Source: Apium graveolens (taxonomy: Eukaryota; Streptophyta; Magnoliopsida; Apiales; Apiaceae). Taken from it: DNA of 64,000 nt. This document shows, piece by piece, positions 34,619 through 47,700 of this stretch. Below the pieces are notes generated by a model, which saw only the letters and a list, made by a program, of their open reading frames with translations, was not told the origin of the DNA and searched no databases. Where the stretch lies: positions 93,341,994 to 93,405,993 of the forward strand of contig NC_133653.1 of NCBI RefSeq assembly GCF_009905375.1, given 5' to 3'. Position 1 is the first letter of the stretch. Each line of letters begins with the position of its first letter. The position numbers and the translations under genes were made by a program.

Positions 34619-36060
34619 TGTTAGGTCCCAATGTGTTTGTAGAAGGGGGGGTTGAATACAAACAGTACCGAATAATCGAATTAAATGCGGAATAAAAAAT
34701 GTGAAACAAAATTCAAGTTAAATAAGAATATTATTAAACATGAAAGGTGTTACAACAACTGTATCGATTACAAGGAATTAATCTCAAATTAATTATCACA
34801 AATTTAGAATAAATTCGACATGAACTTTTTCTATTTTTGCAATAATTAGAATCAAATGCTAAACGCGATTTGAGATTAAGTTCTAGGGATTTTAATCCGC
34901 TAGATTGTTACACAAGAGCAAGATAAAGATTTCTAGTGGATTGGATTTAACTTTACAATCTAGAAATTTAATCTTGAAGTATGCAGATGAAAAGATGAAA
35001 TATTTCTTCTTGTTTTTCTTTTCTGCTTTGTTCTTGACTTCTGTGTTCTTGATTCTTGAGTTGCTGCTTCTCTGCTTCTTTTTAATCAACAACTGAATAG
35101 AATTGAATTGGCATGACAATCCTATAGCTGGCAAGACTTTCGGTAGGACAATGGATTGAACTAGCAAGACAATCTGAATGAACTAGCATGACAATCAGAA
35201 TGAACTAGCAAGACAATCCTTCTCCTAGTGTAACTTTCGGTGAGACTATTGAAAATGGCCTAACATGACAATCGGTATGACAATCCTGATTGTCATGCTA
35301 GTTCATTTTCAATTGTCTTGCTGATTTAATGCAGATTTTAATCTAAACAGAAATTCTAATAGGACAATTAAATGTATTGGCATGACTTTCGGTATGACTA
35401 TCAATTGTCATACCGATTGTCATACTAGTTCAAATGAATTGTCTTGTTTTGAATTTAAGCAGATTTTAAACCAATTAAAATCTTGTAAATCCTCAATATT
35501 AATTCTAAATTAATTAATCAATTTAATTCAATTAATCAATAAATTAATCTTTGCAGATATAATTTATTTTCTTAATTAAATTAGATGACTTAATTAATTA
35601 ATAGAGAATTAATTCTAGTCTTCAACATCACCCATCCTTCTGCAGATCTTCTGAAAATCACTGAAAATTATAAATCAATTCCACCACTTCAATGTTGACA
35701 CTCGATGTACTGTCTGGTTCATGAGTGACTAACTTCCGTGACGTTTCTTCATGTCTTGACTTTGACACTTTGATTTTCTTCAGATTAAATCCTTGTAATT
35801 AATGATACTCTGACGAGATCTCTTTCACTTGATTAAATCCACGATCTTGATTTATATCACTGAGGCATGATCAACTTCTTGAACTTCTTCCAGTGAATTA
35901 ACTCCTCAAGTCTGTAGATGAACCTTGTTTCTGAATCCTTTGACATATATTACTTTGCGAGATCTCTCTGACGGTCGATCCACTATTTACTTATTATATT
36001 CTTATTTGAGTTGAGTTGAATCCTCGAATATACAAATAGGCCTATGACATATGACTTATA
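34619..36060 (-). repeat. 5' LTR of Sirevirus I
   Basis: Same length as the 3' LTR, 1442 bp. Its outer end reads TA instead of CA on the plus strand (reverse strand TATAAGTC), a point change after insertion. Confidence 0.92.
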
Positions 36061-38886
36061 GTTCGTTTGATTCCGATGCACGGTTTAGGAGAAACGACCG
36101 TTTTAAGTAACGGCGTTTCGCGACCGAACCATTACCCCTCGCCTTACTTTGAAACCTTGGTTAAGGACCTTAAATGACTAATTGAGGTATGAAACAATTA
36201 TGGTAAGTGTGTTAGGCAGTTGGTAAGACACTCGTGAAAGAATCGCCTTAAAACTCGTAATGGTTAATTTATTAAAAATGGTGGAGCCGACGGTACTCGA
36301 GCGACTTAAGAGAATTAGTAAGCGCAAAGCGAGCGTTAGAGTCTAAGTTGGTTAATGTATAGATTTACAAGTGACTTTGGTTTAATTCCAACTTACTTGT
36401 TGTTTATTGGTTACCAGACTCGTCCCGAGCCTTTTATCACCCCCAGTCGCTCAGGCAAGTTTTCTACCCGTTATACTGTTGTTGTGATGTATATATGTAT
36501 ATGCATTATCTTGTAATAAATGCATGATGGTTATATTAGCAAATTCTTGCGATATATTGTAGCATGTGATATGGTACATATGCATGCCTGTTTCGTATTC
36601 TTGCCATATAAATCTGTTGGTTCAGTTGATAATACATATGCTAGAGAATAGCGGTAATTTGCATATACCCTTAGTATAGGGACCCAAAGGTGAAAGCATT
36701 TTCTAAAACCGGGAGTCGAGGATCCCGAGTAGATTTTATATATATATATTTTATATATATATAGTAATATTTTTTAAAACTATTAATCGAATAAGGTTTA
36801 TTCGATAACTTTATTTTATTAATGAATATTATCTTGAATATTCATTCGAGGACTTATGACCCCTTTATATTATTTATTGAATATTACTTGGATATTCATT
36901 TGAGGATGTATGACTCCTTTATTTTATTTAATGAATATTATTTATAATATTCATTCGAGGTATTATGACTCCGCTTATTATTTATTAATATTCTTTATTT
37001 ATTAAAGAATAATGTTCGATAATCAAACTTACTTTTGATATTCAAATAAAGATATTACTTTCGTATAAGTATATCTTTGATTATTTACTATTCATTTCAA
37101 GTATAAGTTTTCCAACTTCTACCTCAATTACTCTTTATGGGAATATTATTTAAATAATAATATTTAGATATTTCTTTATATTGAGACTGATTTACTTTAT
37201 TAAATCCACATTATTCCAAACACTCTTTAAAGTGTTTTCAAGTCTTTAAAATGATTTTCAAAAGTTAGAGCGGATCCCAAAACTCATTTTTATATTTAAG
37301 ATCTTCCTTTTAAAAGGGGATTAAATACTCGCTCAAAACTGGAGGGATCCGGATCTGTGGTGTATTTTATATTCGCAACAAGGTTGTTGTCTTGATAAAA
37401 GAGTTTTTGATTACTTACCCAACACCCGGGAAGTAAAATTCTTGGAACAAGTTAATCCATTAACAGGCATCGCCTGGGAAATATCGGTGAGTTTTCCTTT
37501 TCAACTAGATACGACTTCTTGGTGGAGCCGTATCAACAAGTTTCTACTTGGGGAAAGTGGGGACGAGCTTTACGTTTCAGAGTCATGGATTTCATCTGAA
37601 CTAGGAGTGGCGTAAGTGGTCGAGTAGCGCCGGCCCAGCCTTATAATATTGGCCCAAATGGCCTGGAAGTTCCGCTAAGGCGGTCCATTCCTTAGGAGTT
37701 CAGTGTTCGGTTGACAAGTAAATCCGACAGGTTCCCCTCTACATGTAGAAAATGGTGGGGTTGCACTACTATGACTGATCATCGTAAGTGGTCTTCCTGG
37801 CGCGGCAAACTCCCGTAATGAGTTCATCATCCAATTGGATAATTCTGCAACACTACCCAGAGCACTTCGATAGAAAGGCTACGGTTGGGCGATTGTTGAG
37901 TGTTGGCAGGGTCAAGTTTTCAAAATGATGTTTGCATCAAATGAAGTATCTCATAACTTCATTTTATTTTGATGATATTTTAAAAGATTTAATCTATTCA
38001 AATCTGGTCTTGTAGTCTCATCTATGTGATGAACTTTTGAAACTATTTATAACTTGAACGGTGGTAGCTCAAGTAGTATTTGGAAAAGATATAAGTATAT
38101 TGGAGTATCTTGTAACTTCACCTTTTAAACTTATATCTAGTTAATGGTTGTCTTATGAATGACAAAGACTTTCAGAAAAATGTTGAGACAAGGTTAGATA
38201 TATGAGATCACCTTGCAATGATATTTTTTATACAGTTATAAACTGGAACTTTGTGTATATTATACATGGAAGAGGACTTCCAAGATTTTGAAAAGTATAT
38301 ATGTATATATACTGAATATTTTGCGACTTCATCGCATTAAAATATCAAACTTGGTTCATTTCTTTTTACCAAGACTTTCATGAGTACTATGAAAAGGCTC
38401 ATATATTGTTAATCATTATAAATATTATTTTGGTGGGCTTGCTGCTCACCCTTGCTTTCTTCTTTCATCACACAACATCAGATAGACAAGACGAACAGGA
38501 CCAAGCTCCCAATTCGCGAGCGGATAGGAAACGTTCCGCAGCTTCCTATAGGCATTGATATCGCTGTAGCTGAGGTAGGAACTACCAATAGGCTAGGCTT
38601 CAACTTTTGATGTACCAGACTCATGTATAATATGAATTGTAATAATGGCAAAGAAAATGTAAATTTATCCAGAAAACCTTTTAAGGTGTATTGGCAGATA
38701 ATTGTGGAATAAAATGACTTGTGATTATTTTCGGATGTTCATCTCTGAGACTATAACGTGTGGTGTGTGTGTTTATTGTGGGGTCACAGTACAGAGTAGT
38801 TGATTATTTATTAAGATTGGGTGTTATTAAGGGAAATGGAACTCGTGACAACCCGGATCCCCGACCCCGGATTTGGGGGTGTTACA

Positions 38887-39197
38887 TCGGAACTACCAAT
38901 AGGATAGGCTTTCAACTTTTGATGTACCAGACTTATGTATCTTTATCAATTGTAATAATGACAAAGAAATGTAAATTTATTCAGAAACCCTTTTTAGGTG
39001 TATTGGAATATAATTTTGGAATAAAATGACTCGTGTTATTTTTGGATATTAATCTCTGAGACTATAACTTGTGGTGTGTGTGTTTATTGTGGGGTCACAG
39101 TATAGAGTAGTTGATTGTTTATTAAGATTGGGTGTTATTAAGGGAAATAGAACTCGTGACAACCCGGATCCCCGACCCCGGATTTGGGGGTGTTACA
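38887..39197 (+). repeat. 5' LTR of F, second part
   Basis: After the duplicated target TCGGA the F LTR resumes with ACTACCAATAGGATAGG and ends GGGGGTGTTACA, immediately before the primer-binding site region. Confidence 0.92.
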
Positions 39198-39201
39198 GAA
39201 A

Positions 39202-39213
39202 TGGTATCAGAGC
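39202..39213 (+). other. Primer-binding site of F
   Basis: TGGTATCAGAGC, complementary to initiator tRNA-Met, four bases after the LTR end. A leader of about 250 bp (39214-39459) without a gene follows. Confidence 0.92.
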
Positions 39214-39459
39214 TAAGCGTTATAAACCTCAGAGATGATGTGACGTTAAGATAATAAGTTTACTAAGATAATAAGAACTCTTGGCAAGTTCATAGTCGGG
39301 CTACCTAACGTAGTACTGACAGTTAAAACCCTTATGAGAACCCTTATAAATATCGTGATAGAAGCGTAGTTCGTTATCGTATATGGTAGCGGGACTCTGA
39401 ACCCTGAGGTTGAGGAGCAACAACGCGATGATGTTTTATTACTTATAGGAGATCAGATT

Positions 39460-39591
39460 ATGGATCCGATAGAGCGTCCTAACGCGGGACCGGATGATGT
39501 TCATATTGGGGATGTAGCGGTTGAGGATGTTGTCCTAGAAGGGATTGTTGCTGAGAAGAATCCCGTGGAGGATCCTGATAAGAATGAATAA
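39460..39591 (+). pseudogene. gag: Tekay-like gag N-terminus (43 codons)
   Basis: An ATG at 39460 opens an acidic reading frame that ends in TAA at 39591; the frame then continues for about 15 recognisable gag-like residues. The position after the primer-binding site and leader fits the gag start of Tekay elements. The rest of gag is displaced to 40756 by an intervening pol fragment. Confidence 0.6.
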
Positions 39592-39639
39592 AGGACCACT
39601 GAGGAATTGATGACTATGGTTAGGGCGACTACCAGAGGT

Positions 39640-40460
39640 AGGATTGGCCGGTCACTACCGGAGGTGCGTTCAAGTTTGTAAAGATAGTAGCCCTTTAACG
39701 CGGCTTACTCGCAAGACTGAGAAGTTTGAATGGACAGAGAAATGCGAGAACAGCTTTCAAGAACTGAAGCAAAGATTGGTGATGGCCCCTATGTTGGCAT
39801 TGCCGGATGGAAAAAGGATATTTTGTGATTTGTATTGACACTTCGCATAAGGAATTTGGGTGCTCTTATACAACATAACAAGGTACTCATGTACGCGTTA
39901 AGAAAATTAAGGGAATATAAAATTCGATATCCCCACCCATGAGCTTGGGCTCGTGGCAATAGTTTTTCCCTAAAGATTGGAGGCACTACTTGTATGGAGA
40001 GAAGTGCGAGATTTACCTAAGCCATAAGTGCTCTAGTACATTTTCCCGTAAAAAGAGCTCAACATACGTCAGAGGAGGCGGTTAGAGCTAATCAAGGACT
40101 ACGATTATGAGATTCTTTATCATCCAGGGAAAGCCAAAATAGTGGCTAATGCCCTTAGTATAAAGGAGAGACTCAAGATAAAAAATATCTTTGGGAGAGT
40201 TGATAAGAGATTTTGAGAAAAGGGAAATAAAAGTGAAGGTAACCGGAGCAGGTACCGAAAAGCTGTTTGAGATTGCAATACAGTCCGAATTATCGGAAAA
40301 GAACATATTGTGCCAGAAAAAGTGATGAATGAAGGCAGAGAGCCAACAAATAGATAAGAGATTAATACCGAGAAAGATGATAAGGGAATAATGAGATATT
40401 CCTACAGAATTTGGGTTCCAAATGTTCAAGAGCTTAAAGATGAGATCTTAGATGAAAGCT
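39640..40460 (+). pseudogene. Misplaced pol fragment: RT end, RNase H, pre-integrase
   Basis: A 64-codon frame at 39644-39838 matches the Tekay RT-RNase H connection. Further RNase H pieces follow in several frames, including the His-Pro-Gly-Lys and Ala-Asp-type end near 40125-40165. A pre-integrase piece with the motif Trp-Val-Pro is near 40405-40460. These belong late in pol, yet they precede the gag core, so this block is a duplication or rearrangement. Many stops and frameshifts are present. Confidence 0.75.
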
Positions 40461-40755
40461 AGTTTGAGGAATATGATTTAGAGCAAACCCTGAACGTGAT
40501 AGTCAGGGAGGTCACCATCAAGATCGAAGGAACCCATAACATGATGAAGTGGAAAATGAGGATTTAAAATATGCAGGATGACCCCGATTATGGGTAGGAG
40601 GAGGGAATGTTCAGACTAAGGAAACAGAAGTCGAGTAAGGAAAGGAGACCCGAGACGGTACTCCTATACGAAAATTTATGGACCTGTCTAGACAGAACTT
40701 AGACTATTATCCCTAACCACCACCCCGAGGAAATAATGCGGTGAGAAATTCTTTC

Positions 40756-41240
40756 AGGACCTTTAAGTCGCTAAGCTCTCAGAGTTCCAAGGAACAAGCT
40801 GACCCAGTCGAGGCAAGAGCCTGGCTAAAGGAAATATAGGAATCATTTGAGATTCTAAATGATTGACGAATCACAAAAGACTGTTTTGTCACTTACCCTC
40901 CTAAGAGAGAGGCCACCCGCTGGTGAAAGGCCAAGGAAGGCACGGAGCAAGAGATTATAATAAACTGATTTAAGTTCAGTCAATTGTTTTCAGGAAAGTA
41001 CTTCCCAAGGTTATGGAGATAGTGTAAAAGCTTTAGAGCCAGAACAAAGGCAGACGAGTATGATGAATTATGAATCTAAGTTGTAAAAGTTATCAAGATT
41101 CATTCTGAGGACACGAATCCAGAATGACAGGATGTTTGAAATCAATGCTTATGTTGTGTTAGTTCAGGAAATAATGATAAGAGAAAGGAAAATAAAAAGA
41201 AACTGAAGTGGAAAGGAATATAAAGGCAATAGAGTTTGAG
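40756..41240 (+). pseudogene. gag: Tekay-like gag core (degenerate)
   Basis: Broken reading frames keep the gag pattern Pro-Val-Glu-Ala...Trp-Leu-Lys-Glu-Ile (near 40805-40840), the following Glu-Ala-Thr-Arg-Trp type block (near 40910) and the Lys-Tyr-Phe-Pro block (near 41000). At least five stops lie in this stretch. It aligns in style with gag of element E (58045-58908), which is intact by comparison. Confidence 0.72.
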
Positions 41241-44200
41241 GAATAATAAGGAATTTGGGTATGAGGAAACCCTAAAGACTCGTAGCAATAGAAATAGAAA
41301 AGTAAGTAATCGTCAGGATGAGGGTGATTCACCATGAGTTAAATTGATGGTTGAAGGCATAAGAGATACATATAGGTTGTACCCCCTTCAAGTTGGAAGG
41401 ATTCGGGAAACCTTGAGATAGTTCGAAGGATAAATAATGAGACGCGGATAGACCGAGGAGACAAGAAAGTAAGAAATTAGGAAAATTGGATGAAGGAAGT
41501 GACCTTCAAGAATGTGGAGTGTGAGACCGGTGGCTTGATACCCAGGAAAGAAGACGCCAGGAATGAGAGATATCCCAACATTGAGATGACTGTTGAGATA
41601 AACAACAAAAGTAAATACGGAATTATTAAGAAGGAGTTCATGTTGAACACGACCAATATCTTCCAGAACATCCTTGTTATCATTACTGAATCAGGCAAGA
41701 AAAGTGGATAACCGTTATTGTCTTTTGAGGCCATATGGATTGACCTCATTTTGGATAAGGATATTATTATGAAATTAGGTATATACTATCGAGGTGGGAA
41801 TGATTGAATAAAGACACCCTCATCAGGGGTATATGACTTGATTTATCCATGGAAGGATGCATGTACCTTTTTAAAGGTGGAATTAAGGATAGAACATCGG
41901 TAACTTAAAACGAATCCTAGGGGAATGCATAAAGGTTGGCATTTCACCCTTAATAGGGACAGCATGAGTTTTGACAAGTATGAATTGGAAAGGATCAAGG
42001 TAACAACAACCTTTAAAGATCAGTAAAGAAATTTTTCAGAAGTACATAGACAATGGTTCTAGTATTAGTAAATGGTATTTTGATATGCCCTGTATCTAGG
42101 GAATACAGGAGGAACGATTCAAGGATAATCTTAGAGGTTTTACAAGGAGAAAGGTAATATTCAAAATTCTCAAGAATAGAAATATTGATAAAGGAAATAT
42201 GACGTAATTATAATGATGCCAAGTGGGGCACGTGTTAAACCACGAGAAAGTATGGATCGAACCAATAAAGGTCGAAATTGTTCAAGGAAATTAGGACCTA
42301 AGATAAAAAATGTTCTAAGTATGATTGAGAGTCAGTCGTGACAGTGATTAACCTCTAAAGACTGAGGCAATAACTTATGGAAAAATGGTGATATTTTTTT
42401 TTTACTCATCAGATTTTAAGGAAAACATCTTCACATAAGCAGTGATTGAAATGAGGTAGAAAATTTATTTGGAGGTGGTTAAAATGACATTGACTGTATG
42501 GAAATTTTACTATCAGGAAAGGCCAAAGAGGTGGCCGACACTTTAAAGGTAAGAGGATAATTATAGGCGCTTGTGCCAAAGGAATACAGTGATGATGGTT
42601 AAAGCTGTGAAGGTTGTATTATGGTTTGGAAGATTGACATTCCTTTTGATGACTGTGCAATACCCAACCGTAATAGTAGTTGGTAAAGCTTTAATTCGTG
42701 TAATCGCCATGAGCGGGCTATCTATCTCAGAAGGTACTATCTTGAGATAAGCCAGGACCATGTTTCAAAAAGGACTAGACGAACCTTTGAGTTAAGTCTT
42801 CTATTGAAGGCATATAATTAAGAATGGTATTAACCTGCTATCGTTGCTTTGATTGAAACTCTTCTGCAATTTTATCTGCTTCATGTCATGAAAGTACGTC
42901 AGGATCTGGAGTGTTCTTCATGAATTATGAATGGTAATTATGTTAACTCCTTAGAAGAATTTGATATGACAGGTATGGACTCCGTATGGTTAGCTATTAA
43001 GATTCCAAGGAAAATGAATGACGACAGTAGTTCAGTGGTGGACCATAGTAATGCAGCAACGATTCTTTGAATAATGAGCCGATTACAACCGTGAGAGTTG
43101 TAGTGTAATGGATGTTGAGATTGGGTACCCCTAATCGGGTTGTGGTGATGTATAAGTTGTCGTTGAATAGACTGGTTAAGTAGATTATCTACCTATTGAA
43201 TATTTATTCCTTCTTATCAATAGAGAGTCGTATTACTATACGAGGAAGGTTGCGATGCAAGTATAGAATTCTAGTAACGATGGTGTCTAGAATGAGATCC
43301 CAGATTCGATTTTCGATGTCAAGGGAGTTTCAAAGGTGATTATGTATAAGCTCGAGGAAGAGCATGGGTCCATAGAATGATGGATGGAATAGCAAAAATA
43401 TTTAGGTATGTGAAATACGATGCTATAATACTTGATGTTGATATAAATACATATATGTTTTGTTCTCCTATGACAAACCTCTATAGTTCAGAGGTAGATT
43501 CCAAGCCAGATATTTTATGGCAATATTTTTTTACATATATACAATTCTCTTCAGTTCGTTCTTTTCTCTTCTTTTCATTTCATGTAAGCTGAGAAGAACA
43601 ACCCTTCCAGAAGGGGAGGTATTGCCGAATGACTATCTATCTTTGTGATAGAAGCCTAGTAGGATACCACATATCGTTTAATTGCTTGTCAAGTGCTAAA
43701 GGCTGGCCACCTTCTGTACTAACTATGCAATAGAACAAGTGTTCATGATCATAGTGATCTCAACAAATTCCTTTACTTCTATATGAAGGACTAAGCTTTC
43801 GAAGATAGAAGCAGCTGAAAAAGGACTAGTAAAGTTGTGGTGGTATTCGGAATGGAAACACATTCGTGATACTAAGGTTGACGAGGTTATTAAAAGGTTA
43901 TAGAACGCTAACGAGCAAAAGTATAACCAGTATAATATTAGGAACGGAAGGTAGTAGCGATTACGAACTGGAAAAGAATGAGTATTGAGAGGCAAAAGCT
44001 CTAATGCTAAAAGCTATAATGAGAGTCTGTGCAATAGACTTGAGAGAATTTAGAATGATCACTTAACGCGGATTGAGTTGTCTCACGATAATAGATCTTA
44101 TGTCAGGTATCGAGATGTCGCCTTATGAGATCCTTGAGGGAAGACAATGTCGATCTCCCTTATGTTAGGATGAAGTTGTAGAGCGCAAGATGCTCAGACC

Positions 44201-44735
44201 AGCAGTGGTCCAAAGGACCAAGGATATGATAGATCTAATTAGAGGACGGCTGGTAGTAGCCCAAGATGGACATGAGAAATATGTTAATTTGACATGAAAG
44301 GACAAAAAATAGGAAATAGGGGACCTAGTAATGTTAAAGGTATCCCTTGGAAAGGATTGATGAGGTTCAAAAAGAAAGGAAAGCTAAGCCTACGAATTGT
44401 TGGACCCTTTGAGGTATTAAGACATATTGGGAAGTTAGCATATGAGCTAGCCCTACCCCCGAACATGTAGTAAGTTCATAACGTGTTCCACATATCAATG
44501 TTAAGGAAGTGTAATTCGGATGCCAGACAAATAGGGGCATATGAGTGCATAGACATGCAACCAGACGTAACCTACATGGAGCAACCAGGAAGGGTTATAG
44601 ATCAAAAATGGACAAATGCTTAGGAGAAGAGTTATCAAACTAGTCAGAGTTTGATGGTAGAACCACAATGTGGGAAAATTATGTAAGAGTTAGAAAGTGC
44701 AATGCTAAGAAAGTATCCCTACTCATTTTCTATCT
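41241..44735 (+). pseudogene. pol: Tekay-like pol remains; integrase C-terminus recognisable
   Basis: From 41241 to about 42480 I recognise nothing certain, although 41490-41711 is open for 73 codons. A second RNase H end (His-Pro-Gly-type, near 42505-42545) and a possible integrase piece (near 42970-43000) follow. From 44100 to 44735 the integrase C-terminal part and chromodomain-like tail are clear in shifted frames, with the Arg-Gln-Cys-Arg-Ser-Pro motif near 44140. This decay is far greater than the roughly 2% difference between the flanking LTRs. Confidence 0.7.
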
Positions 44736-44753
44736 GATTCCCGGAATCCTTTT

Positions 44754-44765
44754 AAGGAGGGGAGA
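44754..44765 (+). other. Polypurine tract of F
   Basis: AAGGAGGGGAGA lies directly before the 3' LTR (one base, C, between). It is intact although the coding region is not. Confidence 0.88.
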
Positions 44766-44766
44766 C

Positions 44767-47700
44767 TGTAATAACCCCAATTTTTGGAATTTTTGAAACC
44801 CTTATGAATAGTGTTTTGCTGAATAAGAAAACTTTTCATGCCACACTATGTAGGGGTTCTTCTATTGTTATTCTGAGATCTTATTAGTACCTTATATGGG
44901 ATATAAGTGTATGTAAAGATCATCAGAATCCAAATTCGAACACTTTGATTTTTCCCGAAAATCCACCAGATACAGAAAGAAGTGAGTATAAGGTAACAGG
45001 ATAAATAGGATTTAAATTCAAGGATTTTAAGAGGGGATCATAAAAAGGAATATAATGTTTTGAGAAAGGTTAAGGAAACCTAAGTAATAAGATCCCGGGT
45101 ATGATCCCTCAAACGATAAACGAAAATGAAAGTTAACAGATCAGCGGTCATTAGCAAAATAATTAAAAGCTAATCAAAGAGATTAGTGGGGATGATGTCA
45201 TCAAACCAATGAGAAGAGGACAAAGGAGGGAGGGTGACATCACATGGTGACATAAGCATGACCAAGCAAGTGTGTTGTTGGATGATTGTGAGCCACACAA
45301 TATTTACCATGGTAACAACCTAATTAACAAGCAAAACAAACACAAAAAATCAAAAGCAACCAAAACAAAATCATTTTCTTCTTCCCCCACTCTTTGCTCT
45401 CGGCTTTTCCATGAAAAGAAAAGGAGAAAATTTCAAAAATCAAGCTACACACCTTCATAATTCAAGAGGTTTGTTTCTTTAACTTCCATAATTCATAACT
45501 AAGATGAGCCATAAGTTTAAGCTCAAGATTCCATGTTTAACATAGCTAATCAATTCATCTAAGTTCTTGGTGAATAGTGTTTTCAAGAAACTAACTTTGT
45601 GTTTCTTATGTTTTCTTCAAGATCCAAGCTTAGTAAAGATAGTTAGTGGTTATTTAAGGCTTCCTAAGTGATTCTCCACTCTCCAAGGAAGGTATAACCC
45701 CTCCAAACCCTAACTTTACTTTGAGTATTAGGTTTGGTTTTGTTTGTTATAGTTCATGAGAGCATGATTCTTGTATGTTTAGAGTTTGGATGGAATTATA
45801 ATGATTTTGGGTTATAAATCTTGGTTGTTGGTTGATGAACCTTAAGTATAATTAGTAGCTCTTGTTTGAGATTGAATAAGTTGGAAAAATCATGAGGTTA
45901 TGGACTGAGTTAGTAAGGTTTGGATGAAGTTTGGTGGTATTGGTGGTTATGGGTTGATTTGTGGTTGATTGTGGTTGATTGGAGTAGTTTAAAATTTGGT
46001 AATCGCGTAAACATAGCCGTCGTAATATCCGATTTACTTTAGACTGTTTTTGCTCTTAACATTAGGACCCCTGAACTCACTGCTAGGTTTTGACCATTGC
46101 CAAGATTAGATAGTTCATGTTACGAGCTTCATTTTGATATGTGGTTCGTTTGATTCCGATGTACGGTTTAGGAGAAATAACCGTTTTAAGTAACGGCATT
46201 TCGCGACCGAACCATTACCCCTCGCCTTACTTAGAAACATAGGTTAAAGACCTTAAAGGACTAATTGGAGTATGAAACATTTATGTAAAGTGTAATAGGC
46301 AGTTGGTAAGACACTCGCGAAAGAATCGCCTTAAAACTCGTAATGGTTAATTTATTAAAAATGGTGGAGCCGAGGGTACTCGAGCGACTTAAGTGAATCG
46401 TTAAGCGCAAAGTGAGCGTTAGAGTCTAAATTGGTTAAATATAGATTTATAAGTGACTTTGGTTTAATTCCAACTTATATGTTGTTTATAGGTTACCAGA
46501 CTCGTCCCAAGCCATTTGTAACCCCCAGTCGCTCAGGCAAGTTTTCTACCCGTATAACTGTTGTTGTGATGTATATGTGTATATGCATGATCCTGTGATA
46601 AATGCATATTTGTTATTAGCAAATTCTTGCGATATATTGGAGCATGTGATATGGTATATATGCATGCCTGTTTCGTATTCTTGATTTATATATCTGTTGG
46701 TTCAAATGCTTATTAGTTGCATAATACCTATGCTAGAGATAAGCAGTAGTTGCGTATACCCTGAGTATAGAGGACCCAAAGGTGAACCCTTTTCTAAAAC
46801 CGGGAGTAGATGTTCCCGAGTATATGATATATGTATATATATTTATATATATATATTGATATGGTTTTTAAAAACTATTAATCGAATAAGGTTTATTCGA
46901 TAACTTTATTTTATTTAATGAATATTACTTGAATATTCATTTGAGGATTTATGACTCAGTTTATATTATTTAATGAATATTATTTCGAATATTCATTCGG
47001 GGATTATGACTCCGTTTATTTTATTAATGAAGATTATGTTGAATATTCATTCGGGGGCTTATGACTCCGTTTATTTTATTAATGGATATTATTTTGAATA
47101 TTCATTCGAGGGCTTATGGCTCCGTTTATTTTATTAATGAATATTATTTTGAATATTCATTCGAGGGCTTATGACCCCGTTTATTTTATTAATGAATATT
47201 ATTTTGAATATTCATTCGAGGACTTATGACTCCGATTATTTACTAAGTAATATTCTCTATTTTATTAAAGAATAATGTTTCGATAATCAAACTTATTTTT
47301 GATTATTCAAATAAAGATAGTACTTTCGTATAAGTATATCTTTGGTTATTTAATACCCATATCAAGTATGAGTTTAACACTTCTACTTCGATTATTTTAT
47401 AGAGATTATTCTTTTTGGGAATATTATTATTGAAATAATAATATTAAGATATTTTCTAATATATTGGGACTGATTTATTTTAATAAATCAGCAGTACTCC
47501 AAACATTCTTAAAAATTTTTCGAGTCTTCAAATTGACTTTCAAAGTTTAGAGCGGATCCCAAAACTCGTTTTCAAATTTAAGATCTTCCTTTTGAAGGGG
47601 ACTTGAATACTCGTTCAAAAATCTAAAGGATCCGGCTCTGTGGTGTATTTTATATTCATAACGAGGTTGCTATTTTGATAAATGAATTGATTACTTACCC

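Larger units (their letters stand above)
28321..36060 (-). mobile_element. Sirevirus-like Ty1/copia element I, nonautonomous, TSD GTTCG
   Basis: Two 1442-bp LTRs (28321-29762 and 34619-36060) enclose 4.86 kb. Perfect GTTCG repeats flank the element at 28316-28320 and 36061-36065. The interior holds a primer-binding site, gag, a protease piece and then 2.3 kb without RT, integrase or RNase H. The LTRs differ at about 13 positions (0.9%) by hand count. LTR palindromic repeats, several PPT copies and a gag coiled coil are known Sirevirus traits. Confidence 0.9.
26921..38886 (+). mobile_element. Solo LTR L2, related to the F LTR, carrying a nested Sirevirus
   Basis: L2 begins TGTAATAACCCC and ends GGGGTGTTACA. 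It sits in the F 5' LTR between TAGGA (26916-26920) and TCGGA (38887-38891), a target duplication with one mismatch. Without the Sirevirus at 28321-36060 and its duplicated target it is about 4.2 kb. It has no interior, so it is a solo LTR. It is a distinct subfamily: 37437-37920 is unlike the matching part of F and L4, and it has only three hairpin repeats. No coding sequence of its own is seen; its (CAAAAA)-rich tract near 27490-27545 produces a spurious hydrophobic reading frame. Confidence 0.88.

Noticed and set aside
39202..39213. tRNA-like sequence (also 19302, 34605, 60068)
   Set aside because: These are 12-nt primer-binding sites complementary to tRNA-Met, next to LTR ends; no cloverleaf is present.
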